Shown: positions 1-5,898 of the stretch, one piece after another
Position numbering within the stretch: the stretch's first letter is position 1
How the letters are laid out: the number at the start of each line of letters is the position of its first letter
Assembly: GCA_937129505.1 (NCBI GenBank)
Contig: CAKZNJ010000319.1
Span: 1 to 6,318 of the forward strand
DNA from: an uncultured Anaerolineae bacterium
GTDB lineage: Bacteria; Chloroflexota; Anaerolineae; Anaerolineales; UBA4823
DNA: 6,318 bases
Reading direction: 5' to 3'
Position numbers and translations under genes: made by a program
Notes under the pieces: model-generated
What the model was told of the DNA's origin: nothing
Seen by the model: only the letters and a program-made list of their open reading frames with translations
Databases searched by the model: none

Positions 1-22
1 GGGGTTACAGGCGAACGGGTGG

Positions 23-51
23 ATTATAATCAAGCCCTTTGGAAGTGTCAA
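23..51 (-). promoter_or_regulatory. Perfect consensus sigma70/SigA promoter facing left
   Basis: Read on the minus strand, bases 51-46 are TTGACA and bases 28-23 are TATAAT, separated by exactly 17 bp. All 12 consensus positions match and the spacer is optimal, which is very unlikely by chance in so short a stretch. Transcription would start near base 16 and leave the window. The unit served is not visible. A promoter this strong often drives stable RNA or a highly expressed housekeeping gene, but that is inference. Confidence 0.8.
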
Positions 52-60
52 TAATTGGGT

Positions 61-73
61 GTTTTACGAAAAC
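61..73. repeat. Short inverted repeat GTTTT-N3-AAAAC
   Basis: A 13-base near-palindrome with arms GTTTT and AAAAC around ACG. It lies about 10 bp upstream of the -35 box of the leftward promoter, where an activator site or UP-like element would sit. The arms are short and AT-rich, so a chance occurrence is quite possible. Confidence 0.25.
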
Positions 74-147
74 ATCGGTGGCTGATTTGTCATGTCCATT
101 TCCTGTCGAGTTTTGAGAATATTTCGTAGGTGAGTTCATTTGTGAGA

Positions 148-216
148 TTGTAAATATTAATTTTTTATTAATTCCTAAACAGATACTTGACTCGGCGGGT
201 CGTTTTAATGTATAAA
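148..216 (+). promoter_or_regulatory. Probable rpoD promoter P1 with AT-rich UP-like tract
   Basis: TTGACT (187-192) and TATAAA (211-216) are separated by 18 bp and each match the sigma70 consensus at 5 of 6 positions. Immediately upstream, about 148-180, is a strongly AT-rich tract containing two ATTAAT palindromes (156-161 and 167-172) either side of a T5 run. That resembles an UP element for the RNA polymerase alpha subunit. The start site would be near base 224, giving rpoD a long leader of about 170 nt unless transcription stops at the hairpin at 275-309. Confidence 0.6.
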
Positions 217-223
217 CTTTGTC

Positions 224-309
224 AGTAAGAATATAGCTGGTAGCGGTGATGTGTGCAGCTTAGCTTCAATTGGGGCACTGCTTCCAAGGTGGATGCTGTG
301 CTTTTTCTT
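224..309 (+). ncRNA. Candidate small RNA or rpoD leader segment
   Basis: The interval between the predicted P1 start site and the terminator-like hairpin would give an RNA of about 86 nt. I could not match it to 6S RNA, tmRNA, the signal recognition particle RNA, a tRNA or a known riboswitch by eye. A short pairing between TAGCTG (near 234-239) and CAGCT (near 256-260) may form a 5' hairpin. The case rests only on promoter and terminator placement. The alternative is that this is simply the rpoD 5' leader. Confidence 0.2.
275..309 (+). terminator. Terminator-like hairpin in the rpoD leader
   Basis: GCAC (275-278) can pair with GTGC (298-301), followed inwards by a T-T mismatch, a 2-bp GC/GC step, a second T-T mismatch and TCC/GGA (283-285 with 291-293) closing a five-base loop. 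TTTTTCTT follows directly (302-309). The shape is that of an intrinsic terminator, but the two mismatches make it weak, so partial termination (attenuation) is as likely as full termination. Confidence 0.35.
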
Positions 310-341
310 ATCTTACGAGCGAGAAAGGATGATTTTAGTAC

Positions 342-370
342 TTGATTTTCTCTTGTTTAAAGTGTATTCT
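342..370 (+). promoter_or_regulatory. Weaker candidate promoter P2 close to rpoD
   Basis: TTGATT (342-347) and TATTCT (365-370) are 17 bp apart, each matching consensus at 4 of 6 positions. A start near base 377 would give rpoD a leader of about 19 nt that still includes the ribosome binding site. Matches of this quality occur by chance in AT-rich DNA. Its appeal is its place downstream of the terminator-like hairpin, where it could supply rpoD independently of P1. Confidence 0.3.
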
Positions 371-381
371 GTAGATAACCC

Positions 382-388
382 AGAAGGA
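382..388 (+). promoter_or_regulatory. Ribosome binding site of rpoD
   Basis: AGAAGGA ends 7 bases before the ATG at 396, an ideal spacing. It favours that ATG over the in-frame ATG three codons later at 405. Confidence 0.75.
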
Positions 389-395
389 ATGGTAG

Positions 396-1622
396 ATGAG
401 TTCTATGTTAGATGAAAATTTGCTAAACGCTTTGAGCGAACGAGAAGATGATGAAAATAATGCGATTGCTCGCCTGATCGAATTGGGCCGACAGAAATCG
501 TATGTTACCATCGACGATATACTAAGCTTCTTCCCTGAAGCGGAACAAGATGTCGACCAACTTGAAGAGGCTTTTGCTGCCTTATTAAGTGCCGGTATTC
601 CATACGTTGATGATGCCAGTTTAGTCGGGCCGACAGACGAGGAATTGAGTGAAGAAGAAACGGAAGACGAATTACATCCACATTTGGTAATTGACGATAA
701 TTATCTAGCGAACATTGATACGGATGATACGATTGGTCTATACCTCAAGGAAGTCGGGCGCGTTCCGCTTTTAACAGCAGAAGAAGAGGTTGAGCTATCG
801 CAAAGAATAGAACGGGGGCGGCTAGCTCGCGAAGAGTTGGCGCGCGGTAACGTCAGCCCTCGCCGTAGAAAGGAACTGCAAGCGCTGATCGAGGATGGTT
901 GGGCAGCGCGTGAACATTTGATCACAGCGAACTCACGCTTGGTCATTAGTGTGGCTAAGAAATATATGGGACGGGGTGTTCCCTTTCTTGATCTGATTCA
1001 AGAGGGAAACATTGGATTGATTCGCGCTGCAAAAAAGTTCGATTATCGGCGCGGTCACAAATTTAGCACGTACGCTACTTGGTGGATCCGACAAGCGGTC
1101 ACTCGGGCGATTGCTGATCAAGGGCGGACGATACGCGTTCCGGTACACATGGGAGATCAAATCAACAAGCTGCTACGGGTTCAACACCAATTAACTCAGC
1201 GTTTGGGACGCGACCCCACGGTGGAAGAGTTGGCTAATGCTCTAGATGTGCCGCCCCAAAAGGTTGAAAATATGATTCAGGTGGCACGAAGACCGCTCTC
1301 GCTTGAAACTCCAACGGATGATGAGGAAGATTCTGTCTTGGGTGATTTCATACAAGATGAGGAAGTATCCGCTCCAGATGAAACGGCCACATATAATCTC
1401 TTGCGAGAGCATCTAGACGCAGTGTTAAATAGTCTGCCTCCTCGCGAGGTGCGAATTCTGCAATTGCGCTACGGATTGTTAGATGGTCAGGCGTACACAC
1501 TGGAAGAAGTAGGTAGAAAGATGGGTGTCACCCGAGAGCGCGTGCGCCAAATCGAAGCACAAGCTCTAAGTCGCCTACGTCATCCTTCAATACGAAGAAA
1601 GTTGCGCGAGTACCTGGGATGA
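396..1622 (+). CDS. rpoD: Primary RNA polymerase sigma factor RpoD/SigA
   Basis: This 408-residue group 1 sigma factor directs RNA polymerase to housekeeping promoters. An N-terminal region 1.1-like helical domain spans about residues 21-73 and is followed by an acidic linker (about 80-110). Region 1.2 (about 110-141) carries DTIGLYLKEVGRVPLL. Region 2 (about 174-245) includes the core-binding DLIQEGNIGLIRA segment and the -10 recognition helix YATWWIRQAVTRAIADQ (226-242). Region 3 spans about 250-324, with the 3.2 finger around GDFIQDEE (316-323). Region 4 (about 340-405) ends in the -35 recognition helix VTRERVRQIEAQAL (378-391). The large non-conserved insert of proteobacterial RpoD is absent, as in many non-proteobacterial SigA proteins. 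The usual partner dnaG is not directly upstream on this strand, and the gene appears to be monocistronic, with its own leader and terminator. No frameshift or missing motif is seen. Confidence 0.97.
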   Translation: MSSMLDENLLNALSEREDDENNAIARLIELGRQKSYVTIDDILSFFPEAEQDVDQLEEAFAALLSAGIPYVDDASLVGPTDEELSEEETEDELHPHLVIDDNYLANIDTDDTIGLYLKEVGRVPLLTAEEEVELSQRIERGRLAREELARGNVSPRRRKELQALIEDGWAAREHLITANSRLVISVAKKYMGRGVPFLDLIQEGNIGLIRAAKKFDYRRGHKFSTYATWWIRQAVTRAIADQGRTIRVPVHMGDQINKLLRVQHQLTQRLGRDPTVEELANALDVPPQKVENMIQVARRPLSLETPTDDEEDSVLGDFIQDEEVSAPDETATYNLLREHLDAVLNSLPPREVRILQLRYGLLDGQAYTLEEVGRKMGVTRERVRQIEAQALSRLRHPSIRRKLREYLG

Positions 1623-1628
1623 TCGGAG

Positions 1629-1658
1629 AGCCGGCTTCAGATTTGAAGCCGGTTTTTT
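1629..1658 (+). terminator. Strong intrinsic terminator of rpoD
   Basis: CCGGCTTCA (1631-1639) pairs perfectly with TGAAGCCGG (1644-1652) around a 4-base loop, extendable outwards by a G-U and an A-U pair. A run of six T (1653-1658) follows. It begins 6 bases after the rpoD stop codon. The T run exists only in the rightward direction, so it should not stop transcripts of the convergent gene, whose stop codon (1659-1657) overlaps the T tract. Confidence 0.93.
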
Positions 1659-3264
1659 ATGGCGTTTTCTTCTCAAGTATCAACAGACCGTCACTGCCGT
1701 AAATGTCGGACTCGATCTTATGGGCTAATTTATATAACTGCCAGAAAATCTTGCTTTTTAGTAGCGTATTCCGACCATATACTTCTAAGATTACGACATA
1801 ATCAGGTAGATAATCCAGGATCAGTTGAGTCGGAACTGCGTAATTGATAACGTAATTCTGGGGGTCAAGTGGAAAATATGGAAGAGTTTGGGGTGAATTT
1901 AGGCCGACTGTATCAAGGATATTGGCATTTGTCAGGTAGCCGAGTACGCCGACATCACCAGCAGCAATCGTAATTTGAGCAGGATCGCGCTGGAAATTTG
2001 ACTTTAGATAATGTGCCGCCTGCTCATAATGTAATTCCAGTTGAATGTAAGCCATTTCTGGGGCTAGGCGATTTGGGCCATGAGAGGGATGTGGTTGCCA
2101 GGCGGGGAGGATAAGCAACGAAGGGATTATCGCGGTAGTACTGATCGAAAATAATTTCCAGAGGGTAGTTTGTCGTCTTTGATGAGAGAAAAGTTGCTCC
2201 CAAAGGGTTGTGATTCCGGTGAAAATACAAAGAAAATAAAAAGGAATGGGTGGGGTCAGGTACCAGCGGAAGATCAAAGGATTTGCTATAGAAAAAATGA
2301 TAAAGTAAAGCCAAGGGTAAATCGTCATTGGAAGCGTTCGGTTCGATTTACGGAATAGATGTAGTCCGCCAAAGGCAGCCAATGAAGGATAGAAAAAAAG
2401 GCCGAAGGCGATCCCAAATGAACCAAAAGGTATATCTTCAGAAAATGGCGTGGCATAATGTTGGAGTAGCCTAACCAAAGCGCTGTTCTCAGGTAAGCGG
2501 TAGGCGATTGCTTTTGCCGTGATCGAGTTGGGAAATAGCGAGCCAAAATAAAAATAGGCAAAGACAAGCCAGATAGCACAAGGAACCAAGAAGAGGGCAG
2601 CAGTTCTTATAAAACGGAGCGTGTCTTGATAAGGGTTGTTTTTATTATAGGTGTCTTTGTTTAGCTTTCTTATTCTTAGGTAGATATAGATAAGATAATC
2701 AGCAATCATAGGCAGGATTAAGATCAAAGCATCCGGCCGAGTAAGAAAAGCCAATGCGGCTATAAGTGCTGCCATTTCAAATTTTTCGTTAAGGTAAAAA
2801 TAGCAAGTTCCCACTAATAGGAAGAGATAGACACTCGTTTCTAGTCCACCAATGGAAAAGGTGACACTATAAGGTGCTAGGGCATAAGCCAAGGATATTG
2901 CAACGCCTATAATCGTTGAGTTTAGTTTCCTACCGAGTTGGTAAAGTAAAATGCAGGTTGCCCCGTCTACGATCGCATTGAACAGATAAGAGAGGATGGG
3001 ATAGTTTGCTTGAGTTCCACCGAAAGGAAGAGCTAAGAGAGTTAATAAGAAAGTGTAAAGTGGTGTAGTTGTACCTAGGACACGTTCGCCAGGGTTGAAG
3101 ACAAAGCCATTCCCGGCTAAAATATTTCTTGAATAACGATAAGTTATGTAGGAGTCGTCAATCGTTCGCGGCCCGGCGTTGATGCGCAAGAAAATAGCCA
3201 ACAAAACGATTGCAATGGGCAGGCCGTGAATGAACACCTTTTTATGCAAAGCATTTTGATTCAT
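1657..3264 (-). CDS. Polytopic membrane glycosyltransferase, GT-C type (PMT/ArnT/AftB-like)
   Basis: A 535-residue integral membrane protein with about eleven to twelve hydrophobic segments, the first at about residues 11-28 and the last at about 371-387, then a soluble C-terminal part (about 400-535). An Asp pair sits in the first extracytoplasmic loop (IDDSYITYRYSRN, 35-47), followed by NGFVFNPGERV (52-62). This acidic loop is the catalytic hallmark of GT-C enzymes, which take sugar from a polyprenyl-phosphate donor on the outer membrane face, and the context resembles AftB-like proteins. Further recognisable pieces are LTRPD (174-178), FPNSITAKA (244-252) and GDVGVLGYL...DTVGLNSP (436-458). 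The donor sugar and acceptor cannot be told. It is convergent with rpoD (34 bp between stop codons) and divergent from the sugar cluster. The ATG has no visible Shine-Dalgarno, but a short charged tail before the first membrane segment supports this start. Confidence 0.8.
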   Translation of the reverse strand: MNQNALHKKVFIHGLPIAIVLLAIFLRINAGPRTIDDSYITYRYSRNILAGNGFVFNPGERVLGTTTPLYTFLLTLLALPFGGTQANYPILSYLFNAIVDGATCILLYQLGRKLNSTIIGVAISLAYALAPYSVTFSIGGLETSVYLFLLVGTCYFYLNEKFEMAALIAALAFLTRPDALILILPMIADYLIYIYLRIRKLNKDTYNKNNPYQDTLRFIRTAALFLVPCAIWLVFAYFYFGSLFPNSITAKAIAYRLPENSALVRLLQHYATPFSEDIPFGSFGIAFGLFFYPSLAAFGGLHLFRKSNRTLPMTIYPWLYFIIFSIANPLIFRWYLTPPIPFYFLCIFTGITTLWEQLFSHQRRQTTLWKLFSISTTAIIPSLLILPAWQPHPSHGPNRLAPEMAYIQLELHYEQAAHYLKSNFQRDPAQITIAAGDVGVLGYLTNANILDTVGLNSPQTLPYFPLDPQNYVINYAVPTQLILDYLPDYVVILEVYGRNTLLKSKIFWQLYKLAHKIESDIYGSDGLLILEKKTP

Positions 3265-3284
3265 AAGATAACGCTGATTATAAG
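3256..3284 (+). promoter_or_regulatory. Candidate promoter of the rightward glycan cluster
   Basis: TTGATT (3256-3261) and TATAAG (3279-3284) are 17 bp apart, matching consensus at 4 and 5 of 6 positions. The start site would be near 3291, about 52 nt before the ATG at 3343. The -35 box lies inside the first codons of the leftward gene, and the -10 box overlaps the leftward -10 box. Confidence 0.45.
3277..3282 (-). promoter_or_regulatory. Leftward TATAAT box just ahead of the GT-C gene
   Basis: Bases 3282-3277 read TATAAT on the minus strand. No good -35 box is seen at 16-18 bp upstream (best TTTTCT, 3 of 6 matches). A start 7 bases downstream, near 3270, leaves only about 6 nt before the ATG, so the message would be almost leaderless. 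This fits the lack of a Shine-Dalgarno there. Confidence 0.45.
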
Positions 3285-3329
3285 CCAGCAGTGAGACTAG
3301 AAAAGGTAGAATAATCGATGGATTCCCAC

Positions 3330-3333
3330 AAGG
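3330..3333 (+). promoter_or_regulatory. Weak ribosome binding site deciding the start at 3343
   Basis: AAGG lies 9 bases before the ATG at 3343, an acceptable spacing. It directly abuts the in-frame TTG at 3334, which therefore could not use it. This favours the ATG. Confidence 0.5.
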
Positions 3334-3342
3334 TTGTTTGTA

Positions 3343-4833
3343 ATGAAGTTTGAGCGGATGGTCTTTTGGATTACGATACTGTTAATTTACGCTATGGCAA
3401 CGCGCATCTCCATTGACTCGGACACATGGTGGCATTTACGCGCTGGACAATGGATGATTGAGAATCATCAGTTACTTACCAAAGACTTTTTTTCGCTGAC
3501 CAGATATGGGGCTGAATGGCGTTATCCGGGTTGGATGGTCGAAATACCAATGGCTTCAATTGTCTGGTTTTTTGGGTTGGGTGGACTAAATATCCTTACG
3601 GGCGTTATGATTGCTACTGCCTTTGGTTTTATCTATAGAATAACGGTCGGTCCCCCTTTAGCGCGAGCATTTCTTTTAATCCTTGCAGCGACGGTAAACG
3701 GCGTTTATTGGTCAGCGCGACCTCACTTGGTAACAATCTTGTTGGCGGCAGTGTTTTTATATACATTGGAGAAGGCAGCACAAAAAGGATTTGCGAACTT
3801 TCGCATAGCCCTATGGACGATCTTACCCATCTTGATGTTTTGTTGGGTCAATAGCCATGGCGGCTTTATTGTTGGCTTCGTACTCTATGGTATTTATTTT
3901 GTAGAACTAATTCTAGAGAAGTTAATACAAACCTATCGAGAAAGACAGCCACAATATAAAGCATTTCGAAACAAAGATTTTTATACAATGGCAATCAGCG
4001 GACTGGGAATGATTTTAGTTGCCATGATTAACCCTTTAGGATATCAGATCTTTCTATATCCATTTCGCACTGTCTCAATCCGAATATTGGGGCAGTATAT
4101 AGAAGAATGGCAATCGCCAAACTTCCATAATCTTTCAGTGCAGCCGTTTATTTGGTTGCTAATTCTTCTACTATGGGTTTTAGCTTTTTCGCATAAGAAA
4201 TGGTTGCTGCGGGATGCACTCCTTATATCATTCTTTCTATACCTTGCCCTTATGGCTGGCAGGAACATCGCTCTTTTTGCATTGGTTGCTCCCCTTTCTA
4301 TATCTCGATTGTTCAGTGGCACCGAGATGGTTGATCTTTCTACATTACTTCGGAAAAACAAATCAATATTACAACAGGGTCAGGAGGTAAAGGAACGTCC
4401 CAAGTTAAATCTTCTAATCATAGGGTTCGTGTTGATAGCGTGTATCTACCGATCTTATGCGGTGTATCCAAACTTTGTTCTCCAAGAGGAGTTTGATAAA
4501 CTTTATCCCGTAAACGCAGTTGAGTTTATTAAGTCTAATAGCTTAGAAGGAAATTTATTTAACAGTTACAATTGGGGAGGGTATCTCCTCTGGTATTTGC
4601 CTGAATATCCTGTGTTTGTGGATGGGCGGACGGATTTATATGATGATGAGATACTTGAGCAATGGTTTCAAGTCGCCCAATTGAAAGATGATTGGCAGAC
4701 CGTTATAAATCAATGGCAAATCCGGATAATACTTATGGAGAAGGATTGGCTCATGGCAAAACACTTGCAGCAAAATGGCTGGTGCTTAAGGTACCACGAT
4801 GAGGTTGCATTGGTCTTCGTGTCATGTCCCTAA
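3343..4833 (+). CDS. Uncharacterised polytopic membrane protein, GT-C glycosyltransferase-like
   Basis: A 496-residue protein from the ATG, with about ten hydrophobic segments. The first membrane helix (about 4-20) is followed by DSDTWWHLRAGQW (25-37), a loop with two Asp residues placed as in GT-C enzymes. Other likely conserved pieces are SARPH (124-128), WVNSHGGF (168-175), INPLG (229-233) and AGRNIALF (305-312). After the last helix (about 355-370) a soluble tail contains LFNSYNWGGYLLW (405-417) and VFVDGRTDLY (424-433). I recognise this pattern from proteins usually labelled hypothetical or PMT-like in Chloroflexota and other phyla, but no biochemical role is known to me. A lipid-linked sugar transferase acting outside the membrane is the best inference. 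It heads a tight cluster, and its last 10 bases overlap the next gene. An in-frame TTG nine bases upstream was rejected as start. Confidence 0.7.
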   Translation: MKFERMVFWITILLIYAMATRISIDSDTWWHLRAGQWMIENHQLLTKDFFSLTRYGAEWRYPGWMVEIPMASIVWFFGLGGLNILTGVMIATAFGFIYRITVGPPLARAFLLILAATVNGVYWSARPHLVTILLAAVFLYTLEKAAQKGFANFRIALWTILPILMFCWVNSHGGFIVGFVLYGIYFVELILEKLIQTYRERQPQYKAFRNKDFYTMAISGLGMILVAMINPLGYQIFLYPFRTVSIRILGQYIEEWQSPNFHNLSVQPFIWLLILLLWVLAFSHKKWLLRDALLISFFLYLALMAGRNIALFALVAPLSISRLFSGTEMVDLSTLLRKNKSILQQGQEVKERPKLNLLIIGFVLIACIYRSYAVYPNFVLQEEFDKLYPVNAVEFIKSNSLEGNLFNSYNWGGYLLWYLPEYPVFVDGRTDLYDDEILEQWFQVAQLKDDWQTVINQWQIRIILMEKDWLMAKHLQQNGWCLRYHDEVALVFVSCP

Positions 4834-5888
4834 ACAACGATTTTCTTCGCGCTTCTGAGTATCCCCAGCGAATCCTAATTACTGGCGGAGCAGGTTTCAT
4901 TGGTTCCCATTTAGCTGAGGCACTTCTACTCCGCGGCCACAAGGTGACAATTATTGATAACCTCTCGACCGGCAGATTTGAAAATATTGCTCATTTGTGC
5001 AATCATCCACGCTTCCGCTTTGCCATCGACTCAATCATGAACGAAATCGTCCTTGATCGTTTGGCTAGCGAATGTGATGTGATCTTTCATCTTGCTGCTG
5101 CGGTTGGCGTCAAGTTAATTGTCGATCAGCCAGTTCAAACAATTGAAACGAACGTCAATGGCACCATGTCGGTGTTGAGAGCTGCGGTTCGCTATCGAGC
5201 AAAGGTGCTGGTTGCTTCTACTTCAGAAGTTTATGGCAAAGGAAACCGGGTGCCTTTTTCGGAGGAAGATGATGTTGTGCTTGGGCCAACCTCACGCAGC
5301 CGGTGGTCGTATGCTGCTTCCAAAATGATCGATGAATTTTTGGCATTAGCCTATTATCGCGAGAAAGGACTGCCAGTTGTAATATTCCGTCTCTTTAATA
5401 CGATTGGAGTTCGCCAGAGCGGTAGTTATGGGATGGTAGTGCCGCGTTTTATCCAACAAGCGTTGAACGGCGAGCCGATTACTGTCTACGGCGATGGTAG
5501 CCAAAGTCGATGTTTTTTACATGTAAGGGATGCAATAAATGCCATGATTGCCTTATCTGAGGCTCCTCATGCCCTTGGAAATGTTTACAATGTTGGGTCT
5601 CAAGAGGAAGTAACGATAAATGGGTTGGCAAACCTAGTGCTGGAGACGATCCGTCGCTTACAAAAAAGTGGGAAAATCTCGCCTACTTCTTTTAGGGGTG
5701 AAAAATCAAGCATTCAATATATTCCTTACGATCAGGCTTATGCATCGGGTTTCGAGGATATGATGCGTCGTGTGCCAGATATCTCAAAAATACACACCGC
5801 AATCGGCTGGTCTCCGAAAATTCGGTTGAAAGATGCAATAGAAGACATTGTTGTCAATGGTTACCTAAAGCGTCAATACGAAGAATAA
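4824..5888 (+). CDS. NAD-dependent sugar-nucleotide epimerase/dehydratase (extended SDR)
   Basis: A 354-residue soluble cytoplasmic enzyme of the extended short-chain dehydrogenase family, near the usual length. The Rossmann motif is TGGAGFIG (20-27). Asp45 in IIDNLSTG ends the second strand and indicates NAD rather than NADP. HLAAAVGV (89-96), STSEVYG (132-138) and the catalytic YAASK (Tyr163, Lys167) follow. The substrate half includes FRLFNTIGVRQ (188-198) and VYGDGSQSR (221-229), typical of UDP-sugar 4-epimerases and UDP-glucuronate decarboxylases. A C-terminal segment, DQAYASGFEDMMRRVPD (303-319), is shared by a subgroup I recognise but cannot tie to one reaction, so I give no symbol. 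It probably supplies a nucleotide sugar to the neighbouring membrane transferases. No other ATG, GTG or TTG codon lies between this ATG and the Rossmann fold. No Shine-Dalgarno is visible, so translation is probably coupled to the upstream gene through the 10-bp overlap. Confidence 0.92.
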   Translation: MSLNNDFLRASEYPQRILITGGAGFIGSHLAEALLLRGHKVTIIDNLSTGRFENIAHLCNHPRFRFAIDSIMNEIVLDRLASECDVIFHLAAAVGVKLIVDQPVQTIETNVNGTMSVLRAAVRYRAKVLVASTSEVYGKGNRVPFSEEDDVVLGPTSRSRWSYAASKMIDEFLALAYYREKGLPVVIFRLFNTIGVRQSGSYGMVVPRFIQQALNGEPITVYGDGSQSRCFLHVRDAINAMIALSEAPHALGNVYNVGSQEEVTINGLANLVLETIRRLQKSGKISPTSFRGEKSSIQYIPYDQAYASGFEDMMRRVPDISKIHTAIGWSPKIRLKDAIEDIVVNGYLKRQYEE

Positions 5889-5893
5889 AGAGG
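5889..5893 (+). promoter_or_regulatory. Ribosome binding site supporting a TTG start
   Basis: AGAGG lies 5 bases before the TTG at 5899 and directly follows the stop codon of the SDR gene. The spacing is slightly short but workable. The frame is closed by a TAA at 5866-5868, and no ATG, GTG or TTG lies between that stop and the TTG, which supports it as the start. Confidence 0.55.
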
Positions 5894-5898
5894 AAAAT

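Larger units (their letters stand above)
1..395. other. Intergenic regulatory region upstream of rpoD
   Basis: I see no convincing gene in this stretch. Two forward frames are open from the left edge for only 17 and 27 codons, and nothing about them resembles a known protein. The region holds a leftward consensus promoter (23-51), a small inverted repeat (61-73), a very AT-rich tract (about 148-180), a rightward promoter (187-216), a terminator-like hairpin (275-309), a weaker rightward promoter (342-370) and the rpoD ribosome binding site. Bases 74-147 show nothing I can name. The arrangement suggests divergent transcription of an unseen unit on the left and rpoD on the right. Confidence 0.7.

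Noticed and set aside
1..85. Forward open frames at the left edge as the tail of an upstream gene
   Set aside because: They are only 17 and 27 codons long, unrecognised, and run through a perfect leftward promoter, so non-coding DNA is the better reading.
235..301. A tRNA or signal recognition particle RNA in the rpoD leader
   Set aside because: A TTCAATT resembling a T loop has no pairing stem around it, and a minus-strand GGAAGCAG resembles the SRP RNA tip but lacks the surrounding conserved bases.
329..415. A 28-codon upstream open frame overlapping the rpoD start
   Set aside because: The AAAGG before its ATG has no spacing and the peptide is featureless. It would also be missing from transcripts starting at P2.
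701..1160. Two open frames on the minus strand inside rpoD
   Set aside because: They are antisense to highly conserved sigma region 1.2-2 codons, have no recognisable domain and look like frame shadows.
1629..1658. The rpoD hairpin as a bidirectional terminator
   Set aside because: On the minus strand the stem is followed by a C/T-mixed sequence, not a T run.
2024..2579. Overlapping short frames on both strands inside the leftward GT-C gene
   Set aside because: They lie entirely within a continuous well-formed 535-residue membrane protein and show no independent motif.
3334..3336. TTG as the start of the second membrane protein (499 residues)
   Set aside because: The only Shine-Dalgarno-like bases (AAGG, 3330-3333) touch this TTG, leaving no spacing. 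The ATG at 3343 has 9 bases of spacing.
4044..4361. Minus-strand open frame inside the second membrane protein
   Set aside because: It is low in membrane or domain character, rich in Arg, Ser and Asn as expected for antisense of hydrophobic codons, and the plus-strand gene explains the region fully.
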